Source of the DNA: Termitomyces sp. T153 | Lineage: Eukaryota > Basidiomycota > Agaricomycetes > Agaricales > Lyophyllaceae | Reading direction: 5' to 3' | DNA length: 64,000 nt | NCBI GenBank assembly: GCA_018296165.2 | Contig: JACKQL020000011.1 | Coordinates: forward strand, 682,001 to 746,000 | Part shown: piece by piece, positions 11,797 through 22,697 of the stretch | Layout of the letters: the number at the start of each line of letters is the position of its first letter | Numbering within the stretch: position 1 is the first letter of the stretch | Translations under genes and position numbers: made by a program | Notes under the pieces: model-generated | What the model was told of the DNA's origin: nothing | The model's database searches: none | What the model saw: only the letters and a program-made list of their open reading frames with translations

Positions 11797-12017
11797 CTGG
11801 GTTTTTAGGTGTAGCAGGCAAGTTCAATGGGGCCTCCAAGGATATGTCTGGGTTGGCAAGCTGAGACATAGAACTCTGCAGTGCTCAATTCTGGTGGGGA
11901 AGCAACAGATAGTGGCTTAGAGGTTCCTTGCAGCTAGGAGAGGCTTCCAGACCAGTTCTAGAAGACTTGTTCTGCTGTAAGGGCAACCTCCAGAGTGGCA
12001 GATCAGAGTCATGCAGC

Positions 12018-12101
12018 TAGCAGAGGGGAATCCAAAGTATATTAGCAGAGTAGATGATGATACAATCAGTAACTAATCACCTAGCAGAGGGGAATCCAAA
12101 G
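12018..12101 (+). repeat. Short direct repeat CTAGCAGAGGGGAATCCAAAG
   Basis: A 20-base core (TAGCAGAGGGGAATCCAAAG) occurs near 12019 and again near 12082, about 63 bp apart. It lies between the Gypsy and Copia remnants. It could be a micro-duplication or a trace of a small insertion; nothing else is recognisable there. Confidence 0.5.
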
Positions 12102-12533
12102 AGAACAAGTCTAAGGATCCCTGCTGCTTGGTGTGGCACATCAGCAGGCAGTGGAGGCATGGGAACTACTGTACAGCAGGCTCGAGCTAATCCTAACCCT
12201 AGGACAATGATTGATGAGGTAATACACAGAACTCTGCAGTTCTCCAGAGATCTCCAGGATTCTGAAATGAGCCCCAAAGACATCAAACAAGCTGTGGAGG
12301 TGCTGAAAAAGGTCACGGAGGTCAGAAATGGAAGTCTCCTGAAATGGAAGTTCCCTGGCAGCATTTAGGATTGTTCATATTGCTTGCTGATATTGTTTCA
12401 AAATTTGCAGCAGGGGTGGGGCTTGTGTTTGTGCCTGTGGTGGTGGTGCTGTTTATGTTCATGTTTGAAGTGTTGGAGTTCTGTGAGTTTTTTCCCCCTC
12501 CATTCTTTTTCCACCAGTCAGAGTATTGGCCTT

Positions 12534-13345
12534 CTATCCCCCCCCTTTTCTATAGCATCTGTCTTTTCCATGTCCCTCATGCCTGCAGTTGTCACATTTT
12601 TCTTTGGTCCCACTGAAGTGCATGCATCTAGATTGGGTCAAGAGTGCTTGGACTGATTTTGTAGGGGCAGTAATAATGGATGGGCTGTGGATTAGGACTG
12701 CATGGGTCACTAGCTGGACAATGATGTCCATTGAGGTCTTTGATTTCATCAAGTTCCCTGTCACTAGTGCCCAGCTGACTGGCATTGATCTAATTAGGAA
12801 CATTTAGAATTTTGCATCATCAATGTTGGCACTCTGGTCATTTGTGTTAGTCCAAGCAGTGTGCATAGCTGTAAAGTGTGCTTCAATGTTCTTCCAGTCT
12901 GTGTACCTCAGGGCTGATAGTTCTGCCTTGGCATTTAGCAGATGGAAGTTGGACTTAGCATTGTGGATCTGGATCAGGGAATTCCAAGTCTGTGCAGCAC
13001 TGCCATTTATTTTTACCCCTGCACCAATTGGGTTTATGACATTGAGCATTAGCATGCTGTGTGCATATGCATCATGCTGCATCCAGTCTGTCAGCAGGGG
13101 ATTTGGGTCACCCCACCAGGTAGTAGAGGTGTTTTGGATGCTTTGTGTCACTGATTGCTTTGAGGGGTCACACTGTTGTCTGAGGGGGGCCTGGAGGTCA
13201 TGGGATTTTGAATTTTGCCTGTTAGGTATCCATAGACACCACATCCATTGGTGGCTTCAGTGATGGTTGTTTTGAAGGCTATCCAGTTTGATCCATTGAA
13301 TTTTTTGTCCAGTTGGAGGAGGAACAAGTTTGGGTTTGTAGACAT
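12534..13345 (-). pseudogene. Ty1/Copia Gag remnant with CCHC knuckle
   Basis: The N-terminal part LLQLDKKFNGSNWIAFKTTI (13345 downward) is the standard Copia Gag opening. It continues in another frame with DPNPLLTDWMQHDAYAHSML and LNAKAELSALRYTDWKNIEAHFTAMH (12804-13244). It finishes with the knuckle CDNCRHEGHGKDRCYRKGGG (12534-12593). Protease, integrase and RT are not seen downstream, so the element is truncated at about 12380-12530. CpG is depleted. Confidence 0.75.
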
Positions 13346-13430
13346 TGCTGTTCTTAGGGGTCAGTTTCAGTTTGGTGTTTCAGGGTAAATTTTTGGTCTG
13401 TACACACTGAGTGGCCAGGGCCCTATAACC

Positions 13431-13760
13431 TGTTGGTCAATAATACTCAGTCCATGTAGAATAGACTCATATTGGTATAGTACTACTTGTTGGTCAATAA
13501 TACTATGGTGATCATGAGTCTTGGTATTTCTACTGTAAGTTAGATTTGATGCACCTCAGTCTGTGTAGAATAGACTGAGGTGCATCCAATCCCCAATTTG
13601 ACCCTATAGGTGTGACTGCACAGCCATTGCACCTCACCTTCCTAATCCATCCTTTGCATCCAGCACAGCTCCCTTCCAATAACAAATCATATTAAATATA
13701 TATAATAAACTACTTCTGTTCTATGTGAATTTGTGTGTAACTGAGCCTCCAAACAACTGT
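13431..13760 (-). repeat. Probable LTR of the Copia remnant, outer boundary uncertain
   Basis: Read on the minus strand, the sequence ends TATTATTGACCAACA followed by GGTTATAGGGCCC. This resembles an LTR end plus a tRNA-primed binding site just before Gag. Read on plus it opens TGTTGGTCAATA, the usual TGTTGG terminus. A second TGTTGGTCAATAATACT lies at about 13490. A TATATATAATAA stretch near 13697-13709 could be the minus-strand TATA region. The right-hand end is not clear; I stop near 13760 by composition. Confidence 0.45.
13545..13585. repeat. Small perfect hairpin in the Copia LTR
   Basis: TGCACCTCAGTCT and AGACTGAGGTGCA flank GTGTAGAAT. This gives a 13-bp stem with a 9-base loop. It could act in terminator/polyadenylation folding of the LTR, or may be incidental. 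Confidence 0.55.
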
Positions 13761-13789
13761 GAAAACAAAGTTTGATCAGTTGATCTGAT

Positions 13790-15605
13790 CAATTGATGGC
13801 ATCAAACTTATGTTTTGCATCACCATGCAGCTGGAACACAATTTACAAGGAGGTGACAAATCATCTCTATCTCACTGAGGTTGTTGATTTGTGTAGGCAG
13901 AACATGCAGAGAGAAAGTGTAGGGGGTAAAAGGCTCAAATTCCCCTACTTCTCAATGGTAGTCATCAACCATGTCTTGATAGAGTTAGGGTTGAGCTGTG
14001 ACCATAGCAGACAACCTCATATAGGCCATTTGTGCATGCAGTAAGGTTGGGGCAAGTGCCCAACCCAGAACATAACCAAAGACCAATCATCAGTCTACAT
14101 GTAGTGAAGCATCAATGGCCACACCTGAATACAGGTTCTGAGAACCTGGGTGGTTGTGGTGCAATAAGCCCCACTCTCCGAGTGTTGTTATCCATGCGGC
14201 CAAGCATGGCTGACAATCTGGAAGGCAAGGGGACTGATTGCCAATGATGCTCCCGGAAAAATATTTCAACCCCTCCACCTGCCATCACAATCCCCCAGAC
14301 TACTCCAAGTCTGCCCAGTATCACGAAAAAACCAAACTCAAAGCCGCTACAAGTGAAAGATGGTGTAACAACTGCACGGTAAGTACACGACATGTTCTAT
14401 TTACCCTATTCACATCATGACCATAGTGATTTGTGTGTCGTCAAATACTTTGCGACACATCCCGACACACATCCCGACGCAACCGAAAGTGACTTTGCCG
14501 CCACGTGGAAGTCATACGATGCTGAGACCAAAAAGGTGTGTCACGATATTCTAATTGACATTCCTGTCTCAAAGGAGCGAACAAAGGCAAAGAAGAATGA
14601 AATTGAGCCAACTCAGGATACTCAATCCCATGTCGCGTCGATCTCGTCCTCTGGCATGATCAAATTGACTTTCAGGTATGTGTTGTGTGCTCTTTTTGCC
14701 TCTGACAAGCTCTCATGTATTATCAAATATTCGAGGCATCGTAAAGATAGATTTGGTAGCGTTTGGATAGTAGTATAAGATTACAAGTATACTATCATTA
14801 ACAATATACAATCTACTCAGTCCAGACATGCCAAGGTTGAGAAAGGAGGGTTGAACCGTCTGAATTATTCATCATTCCCCAGAAAAATTTCTGGAGCTAT
14901 AGAAAAAATCCCGGCGTCCAGCCAATATTTCTACGGTCGGCTATATTCAGTTGAGCTCAGAACCCATTCTCACTGGAAAGCTTCACTCCTCAGTCTTCCT
15001 CGTCCTCTCATGCCGTTGTCTTTGTTCCAAAGTTCAACAAATCGAGCAAGGCGAAAACAGGTCCGATGAAGGGCGTCATGGCCCCTTGGGTGTTCGTGAT
15101 CTGAAGTTCAAACCTAAGACTGGCAACAGCAATCATGAAGACGTAGTGCACACACGGTGCGATGGACAAGGATCGATGTCCAAAGTACATGAGAGTCAAA
15201 TGTCCGCCTGTCAGAGAAATGGAACCTCGTGTAAAGCATCTTGTAGTTTTTGTAGCTGAACAGTCTCTGCTGTATTTCCTCCTTGAACTGCTGAGCTACG
15301 TCCCTGAAAATCGAGCTTTCAATTCAAAGAAAAGAAGATGTCTATAGTGATTCGGCGTTATACTTGGCGTGGAAAGGACATCATGACGGACTGCCTGCAA
15401 TGGCCAGTACCAATGCCAGGCAATGTCCCCTGCATCAATCGGCGTCAGTGCCATCACCGAGTTCCCATGCGCTTAGTCTTTCCATGATGAGCACGTACAT
15501 CAACTATCATCCGTTATCAGGTTTGCTACTACAGACTCACTTCCTAGAGCATTGACAAAAGCTGCACGCCGGTCACCTAATACTCTCTCATTTGCATACT
15601 CCATT
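13790..15605. other. Transition region with no supportable gene
   Basis: CpG content returns to normal near 14160, marking the right edge of the repeat block. Scattered short open frames on both strands show no motif I recognise. A minus-strand stretch at 15008-15199 is hydrophobic (HYVFMIAVASL) and could be part of a decayed membrane-protein gene, but I found no start, splice pattern or family. I treat the region as intergenic or pseudogenic. Confidence 0.5.
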
Positions 15606-17233
15606 ATGTCCCCAGAACGTTCTACAGATGCCTCTCCAATATTCGACTCCCTAGAGGTGGACATTGTCATCAAAGTGCTGGCACACACGCTCTTCGGTCA
15701 GTTTGTAATCTCCCGCTTGAAAACTTCTGTCAACGCTCAGTCATCTTAGGTCCTTTCTTTCTATTTTTCATTCCCGTTTTTTATGTTTTCCAAGGCGCCA
15801 AAATAACCGATTCTGTCATTGTATACACATCCATATACTGGGCCATAATCTCCACCTTCTGTAAGTATGCACATCATGGAAACGTGTCGGCATTCTCAAC
15901 ACCTTTCAGGGTTTATCAGGTGGTGTTCAAGGTTGTATCGTAATCAACGAAGTCTCTTCTTTGGTCCGAGCCAGTTTGACTGGGGCGAACAAATTGTTGT
16001 GATTACTGGAGGTACGTCATTCTCATGTCTTCATCTTCTGTGCTAAGCCTCGCTGACTTTTGGACAGGATCCTCGGGTGTTGGAGAGCTCTTGGCCAACA
16101 CTTTGGCGGTCCGCAATGTCACTGTAGTCGTCCTCGACATCGAGCCGATTGTCACTGAGAACTGTTCGACCTTTTTTTGTTTTGAAAGGCGTTGTGTTTG
16201 ATTTTGTGAGCACAGATAACATCACGTACTACAAATGTGACGTTTCCCAGTGGGAGGAAGTCGAGGCCGTGTCAAAAAGAGTCATCGAAGAGGTGCACAC
16301 TTGCATCAGATCTCTCATTCGCCAACCAGACTAAACGTTTCTTTTTCACAGATTGGCGAGCCAACTATTCTGGTTAACAATGCAGGGGTCGTACAAGGAA
16401 AACTCATTCTTGACTTGACCCCTGCAGACATCCACCAGTATGTTAATTTCTACGAATATTTTCAACTACTCATTTGAGACATTAGGACTTTTTCTGTAAA
16501 CACTCTTGCCCATTTTTGGACTCTGAAGGCTTTCCTTCCGACCATGATAAAGAACGAGACTGGCCATATTGTAGGATTGCATACGTTCCTCACCCTTTCA
16601 TTCCTGACTAGTGAGTGCAAGGTCACTATATCCTCTGTATTAGGCTACATTGGTACACCAAGGTTAGGTACGTATTGCGATATGGTATTTACTTAGTACA
16701 GCTCAGGTAAATTTGATTTTTAGTTGATTATTGTGCGTCGAAAGCGGCAGCGATCTCCTTGAACGAATCTCTGCGGTATGAACTCGATATAAAGTAGGCA
16801 CCTCTTTGAACACATCACGACAATATATAACCATCGCAATCTTCAGATATAAATGCCCCCGAATTCGAACCACGCTAGTTACGCCTGGACACATCATGAC
16901 GCCCATGTTCAATACTTTTTCTACGCCAGATACAGCGTTTTATAAGTTCCTTTTCCCCAGCGTCCAGCCCGTCGCTTTAGTAAAGCGTATCATAGCAGTC
17001 CTGGACGAACAAGACTCTCAGTGTATCCGTATCCCCTTTTACGTCCATCTTTGCCCATTCCTACAGCACATGCCAAGTTTTTTCCGCGACTTGGCACAAT
17101 GGGTGCGTATTCATCTCTTTGGTTCAAGTGACTCCTGATCGATCCCACTGTTCAGTTAGCACATGCGAACTTTGCTATGGACCATTTCTCTAAACTCACT
17201 GGGCGTCGGCAAGACGAGGAAAAGGAGAATTAA
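15606..17233 (+). CDS. Membrane-anchored short-chain dehydrogenase/reductase (SDR16C/retinol-dehydrogenase-like)
   Basis: The gene has eleven exons: 15606-15696, 15750-15860, 15910-16011, 16068-16163, 16216-16292, 16352-16437, 16486-16570, 16622-16667, 16724-16793, 16847-17102 and 17156-17233. They give 365 residues with consistent phases and introns of about 50 nt. A hydrophobic N-terminal segment (FFLFFIPVFYVF) suggests an ER or lipid-droplet anchor. The Rossmann fold follows with VVITGGSSGVGELLA (NAD(P)-binding TGxxxGxG), the acidic strand VVVLDIE, NNAG, the catalytic Ser in TISSVLGYIG and Tyr/Lys in YCASKAAA. Family members oxidise or reduce lipid-like alcohols and ketones; the substrate here is unknown. 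No neighbour shares a pathway. Family assignment is firm, subfamily is inference. Confidence 0.88.
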
Positions 17234-17921
17234 CATTTCCGTCACATGTACTTATCGGATCTTTTCCTATCTTATCGATCATTGTCATTTATGAGTTGTA
17301 TCGCTGCGTATACTTATTAAGTATCCAATCGGACTGCTATGGTTTCAAGCGCACAGCCTGGTCAGAGGTTGTTATAATTACTATACCGAGACAATACCTC
17401 ACATTGTTGTTGTTAACAATGTTATTGAACAAAGTCAACGTCCAAAGGTTGTGATGATGATTGTATCTAAACGAGACCATTCAGGCTGCCCCCATGAGTC
17501 ATCTCTTTGTTAAAGATCTGTGTCCCTTCACACCATCACCTCGTGGCCAGGTGCCACCCGTTGTTGTATTAAATACCAAAGGCCGGCGTCAAAGGCAATT
17601 ACAAAAGCTCTGTCAACTACCACTACTTTACTAACACTTGATTGCAGTACCCAAGTTGCCAATCACTGCCAATCCTCTTTCAAGCTACTTTCACCCTCCT
17701 CGAGCTTCACGGAAACTTGAATCACCCAAGCACCAGTCTAATCAGGTTTTCTTTGACCCCGACTGATCCCGACATTGATTGTCACCCACATCACGGTTTG
17801 ACCAACACGCATCCAAATCTCTAGTCTTCATTTCGAGGCCTCGCAACATCTAATTCACCTAGATTACCCATTGACGCTACACGTGCGCCACAGACGTAAT
17901 CGATTGTCGAACAAACTTTAG

Positions 17922-19914
17922 ATGTTGACTGAGCTTCAGATTGGTCCATCCTCCGATCCATGCACGGTTGTGCACGCTTCGTTCACGCCGCACAAGTTGG
18001 TTCGCGCAGCATTCACTGCGTCGTCCAAACCGTTGCTCCGCCGCGGCGGACGCCGAAGATCAAAAGCCATCACGTGCGTCGCACCACCATTGAACGCGTC
18101 AAATTTTTCGTTTAATGAGTCTAACACCTCTCTCACAACCATATTCGAGACTGCTCAAAACCCTCCGGAGTCGGAGAGTACTGAGCAGACCACAAAGGAA
18201 AGGCTGGAGAACGCGCAAGGAAATTTTGAAGTGCCTCCTTTTCTTTCTCCATACATTAAATCCTCACAGGATTTGACAAAGCATGTTCCCTCAAAGTCAA
18301 TGACATTGGAGGGTAACTCGTCCGGTTTCATTATCGTTGATGACGACGCATATTTCTCGCCTTCTACGCAGGAGATGACTGTCTTGGAGTACGCATCAAC
18401 TGCGACAACGCGCGAATCTGCCTCACGCTTACTACAAGAGGAAATGTCGTATGATGATGGTGAACCCTGTTCTTTCATGCGAGAGGCGCGTCATGACGCA
18501 ATATATGTGGTAAGTCGAATTAATGCGTACTATCGAAGAATTTTATAGACACGAGTTCAGAATTCTCCCTCACCTTTGCCTTTGGAGGACGTGGAGTGGG
18601 ACGTGGAACGCGACAATGTGAGCACTCATGTTCTCTCATTATAACGACGTGCTTACTGAGACACCCCTAGGAAACTCTTCGCCTCTTCTCCTATAATCGA
18701 TTTAACTTAGTCCTCGATTCCATGTTTCCCCACATCGCCCCCCATATCGTCATTACTCCATCTGAAGAAACCTGGGAAGACGAATATATCCTATGGCAAA
18801 ATCGTGTTGAACCACAGTCGCCACACTATCTTTGTGTGCCTCCTTCAGACCATTCTAATTGCCGAATGCTAGTTGTCGAACGTTACCCACGTCAACCCCA
18901 CTCGGAAACTGAAAACGGCTTATTACCATACAGTGCCACTCAGGATCTTCCTGTCACTTTGAACTCGTTCAGACTTGTCCCCAGCCCCTCGATATTCAAG
19001 CATCCTGTAATTGAACGTTCCCAGGAGATCCGATCTTCCTTTTCACCTAACTTTAAACAAAGCTCCACCACATCACATGAGTACAAAGTTCTTAATGATG
19101 AGATGGTGACTATCCAAAAAGCGTTATGTAGAGTTACTGTAAGTCAAGCTTCCGCCCTTTGACCTCCTAACTCACGACCTTCTCAGTTTTTCGCTGCGTC
19201 TGACGCTGCACGTGTGCTTCGAAAGCGCTACGATTCCCAACCAAACGTTCTTTTAGATCTCGAGCCAGCCTTCACATGGACAGATCCAGCGGAGGTACAT
19301 AGTTATTTCAGACCTTATGTAAAGGACTGATCATATTTTAATAGCCTATCCTTATCGCAAACCGCCGCATACTTGGAGCGACAATTTTAGATTCCATCTG
19401 CCCTTTTCTTGCGCCGCACATCGTCATTAACTCGCCTCCTCCCCAACCCTACCATCTGACCGAAAATAACTTCACCCCATACACCCAGGACGCCGCATTT
19501 GGTGATAGGCTGGTCGTTGAAGCTTACTACATCAATATTGTCAATGAAGCTGAAGAGCCGGGACATGATCCCTACCCTTCCAGCACTAAAATAATCAATA
19601 ATTGGGAAGATCTATCTTCCTATGGTTCCAGTACCGTGGATCTTCTTGAGGGTGTCTTTAACTCTCGGCCCGGATCTCCTCTTCCCGATACTCCTGTTGA
19701 TGATGACGACGATGGTTATTTCTATTTTGCGCGGAACGACGATGAAGAATCTAAAGAGGACGATCTGGCAATCCGACCCGACTATCGAAGTATCTACGGG
19801 ATTAATCCTCCGATACAAGCGGATCTGCATGCTGAAAAGTTTCAAACGACATCGCGGCCCATGTTTTACATTGAAGAAGACGATGATGAACTTCCTTCAT
19901 TAGACGATTGGTAG
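17922..19914 (+). CDS. Uncharacterised 600-residue protein with an internal repeat
   Basis: Five phase-0 exons (17922-18509, 18549-18617, 18671-19138, 19187-19294, 19345-19914) give 600 residues. I do not recognise a family. The N-terminus is basic (LLRRGGRRRSK, about residues 39-49). The middle is rich in Ser, Thr and Glu. The C-terminus is very acidic (DDDDDGYFYF, EEDDDELPSLDDW). Two segments resemble each other: LDSMFPHIAPHIVITPSEE in exon 3 and LDSICPFLAPHIVINSPPP in exon 5. Each is preceded by a basic or aromatic stretch, which suggests a duplicated module. No signal peptide or membrane segment is seen. The acidic tail and disorder would fit a nuclear protein, but that is only inference. 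Confidence 0.7.
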
Positions 19915-20820
19915 CAAACGCATGACTATTTGGACGGACTCATTGATTGACACTAACTTATCGCATATTTTTCTCATTGCCCCTATCTTTTTATACCACT
20001 ACATATGTACATTTATAATGCTATCATGACTGACATTCAACTTTGTACCCATACTCATACATTTCCACCTCACATTACGTTGCATCATTACATACTTGGT
20101 CGATCTCATACATAAATACATAAGTATAAAGCTTGTCAAGGCTTGTGCATTATGATTCATCAGAGAACTCCTGGAAATTGAGTTCTGTCAGGTTCTGTCC
20201 TATCCGATGACGAGATCTGGACAAGTTCTGAGCACCAACTTGCGGCTCGGCGGAAACTCGTCGGCGATTATGAATACGTAGAATAATTCACATATCAAGA
20301 ATAGCGATATCCATACATGGTTGGTTTGGGTCATCTGAGAGGGCTGACAGTCCGAAAGTTGATTAAATTTTTTTTCGTGCTCGCTAGTGCAGAGTCCATT
20401 CGAGTCATTTTACTTCCTTCCCAGTTCCGAAATCAATTTTTGCAAATTACGTCGTACAGATACATGGAGGGGGTGACGTGGAGATACTTACAGATACATG
20501 TGAATAAGTAGATAACGAAAAACGAAATCGTATCCGACGGGGGAAGGGGGGGAAAAGTGGATAAACGTCAAATCAGTAATCATCATCATATCGTGTGTTA
20601 GTAGGGAACAAGACAGATTGCATAAGTCGTCGTCACTAACCAATGTGCAGGGGCCCGGGCGCGACTCAGCTGCATATAGGTGTTGTATGAATGTACATAT
20701 ATAAGTAAAAGGTGATAACCTAGAAATTTTCGTCCTTCCAATGATCCAAGAGAGTTCGTGCATTCACCGAGATTCGGCGAAATAATATCATGTCGTTATC
20801 AGAACACCGGCGTATCGCCC
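19915..20820. other. Convergent 3' region, no gene seen
   Basis: The uncharacterised plus-strand gene ends at 19914 and the CASTOR-like minus-strand gene ends at 20821, so this is shared 3' UTR and terminator sequence. It is AT-rich, and short open frames within it have no recognisable content. Confidence 0.6.
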
Positions 20821-22697
20821 CTAGCAGTTGCAAAGAAGGGCCTGGGCGCGACGCGCGTGCTTTTTGTCAACCTTAATTTTTTTTATCAGTACGTGACGCG
20901 TCTTCCATATAGATGAGAAACAACGTACCAGAAGATTGGCTGTTTTAAAAGTCGAACTGTACATGTGATTGATCTTATTCTGCTCCAGTACCTTCGAGAA
21001 GCGATTGACGAGGCCATATTTATCTGTAAGGTAAGTTAGTTATGTGAGCGTGGTCTATTTTAAGGACGAGATAACACCTAGGCCAAAACGCTGCAGGTCG
21101 ATCTGTAAACAGCTTAGGATGCTTCCATCGGGGTCGCTGCCTTCTGAGGCATCGTCGTTACTCAACAAGTCGTCCAAAGGATGCGGTCCATTGAGGCGAT
21201 TGTCTGCTGCATCTAATTCGCCACTGCAGATGATCATGTGCCGTTCAGGGGGAGGGAACAGTGCCGACAGAATGTACACATCGGCCGTCAGTGACGAACC
21301 TTCTGCCGTTCTCGTGTAGCTGAAGAACGGTATCCGAGAACCTTTCACACTTGGCGTTACTGGGTCAGGCGCAATAATTTTATTGCAAGAAGTAGACGAC
21401 AATGGTGAGAAGGGCTGCATGATATGTCGTGAGCGGTGTTTGAAGGGAGAGGAAACGTTCGGCGATAGGTCTCTAAGATCTGTCTGGGAACGCGAAGCCA
21501 TTGTGACAACTGACAAAGATGATTTCGTTTGTGGAGAGTGTGAGAAGTAACCGTCATCTTCACTCGATGATGCACTTGATTCACTTCCTGTGGGAGATGA
21601 ACTGCGTTTCCGGGAAAAGACAGGTGGAGATAGGTCAAAGAGGGACGTAGGAGATTTTACAAGAGGAAATAAGGCCGATTGGATGACAGGAGATGAGATG
21701 GAGACTCGAGGCACGTAAGGAGGCGGTGCGGGGGAGGAAATCAGCTCTGGGAAGGCAACGAGCTTGACAATTTTGAGACCCCAGTGATCTGCCCCTAGCT
21801 CCTCAGACAAGCCAACACATGCGAGGTCAGAAGACAGTAGCTGAACATCACCGGCATTCGGGGACGTAGATTTTTTTCGAGGTGCTTTGTGGTCTGATGG
21901 TGGCGTAGGCCCATCAAAAGGTTTTTGATGGTCATCCCAAACTGAAATAAAATCCAATTTGACCCCTGTCGGGTCCGTACCATTCCTGACGCGCGTGAGA
22001 GAAGAACTGAGCACCGAATCTGGCCGAAAATCATGGATAGAGGAACTGAAGGCTTGACGGGGAGAGACTATGGGTGAACTTGCGCTTTCAGACGCAGAAG
22101 AAAAAATCTCAAAGCCAGCTTCTGCCAGCAGGGACATTGTTTCTTGAAGACGCGACTCCTTTACCTGATAGGAGTGAGAGAAACGCGCGATAAACAGTAA
22201 AGGGGCATACCAGGATGAAATCGCTCATGTAGGAAGACTGATACAGTATGGAGATTCCTGCAGCCGCTAAAGGAGCTGAGACCTCGTTCACTCGCGCACC
22301 AGAGGTGTCTGAAGCACAAAGGTCAGGACAAATGAGATCCGAAGAAACACCTGGCCGTACCAAGCTGGTCATTATGCGAATCTACCTGCAAGACACACCA
22401 TCTTTCGTACGAGACCTCGACAGGTTCGATCTCGCGAATGCGTGAAGCGCGTCCAGAGCTGGAGCTGTGCCTGGCGCGTTGCTTCAGACGGTCTTTCCTG
22501 GCGATAGGCTCAAAGTCCTCAAGGACAGACTCGTCGGCAAAGAGACTGAGCTCGAACTCATTGCAGGTGATGTTGAGGAAGGTAGGGTCTGGGCGGAGAA
22601 CCTGCCTGAGGATGGGATGGGAGAGATGGGGCAGCCGGGAGCGGGGGATGTGTACGAGAGAGAGGGAGGAGGGAAGGAGGGAGATGGTGACTTGCAT
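20821..22697 (-). CDS. CASTOR/GATS-like ACT-domain protein (putative amino-acid sensor)
   Basis: Five exons on the minus strand (22697-22361, 22308-22211, 22164-21078, 21023-20929, 20871-20821) give 555 residues with consistent phases. Exon 2 into 3 carries APLAAAGISILYQSSYMSDF, then ILVKES and a helix, the ACT-fold signature that resembles animal CASTOR proteins around their STYQTDFILVRE segment. The second ACT pair is near the C-terminus: SSLTADVYILSALFP, HMIICSGELDAAD, CLQIDLQRFGL and INHMYSSTFKTANLLVDK. A Ser/Pro-rich insert of about 200 residues separates the halves, making it longer than animal CASTOR1 (about 330). In mammals CASTOR1 binds arginine and controls TORC1 through GATOR2. Whether the fungal relative senses arginine is unknown. 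Confidence 0.72.

Larger units (their letters stand above)
8302..11900 (-). mobile_element. Ty3/Gypsy retrotransposon remnant (gag to RNase H), disrupted
   Basis: Reading right to left, the recognisable parts come in normal Gypsy order. Gag fragments lie at about 11870-10770, including a CCHC knuckle (CWKCQKPGHFAQHC, about 11040). An aspartic protease segment follows at about 10595-10131. Reverse transcriptase lies at 9403-8969 and RNase H-like sequence runs to about 8302. The reading frame is broken by many stops and shifts. RNase H sequence runs without a gap into the antisense of the LTR at 8301, so the LTR element inserted into pol. The integrase half should lie beyond the left edge of the window. 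CpG is strongly depleted, as expected of an old methylated repeat. Confidence 0.85.

Noticed and set aside
14090..15350. A possible gene on either strand between the repeats and the dehydrogenase
   Set aside because: No splice-consistent model, start context or domain could be found. Only a hydrophobic stretch on the minus strand is suggestive.
20317..20763. Short open frames between 20.3 and 20.8 kb
   Set aside because: They have no motif, start from poor contexts and lie in convergent 3' UTR sequence.
21055..22137. A 360-residue single-exon gene ending at 21055
   Set aside because: It is the large third exon of the CASTOR-like gene. A GTGTTA donor at 21077 leads to two further exons with conserved ACT sequence and a stop at 20821.
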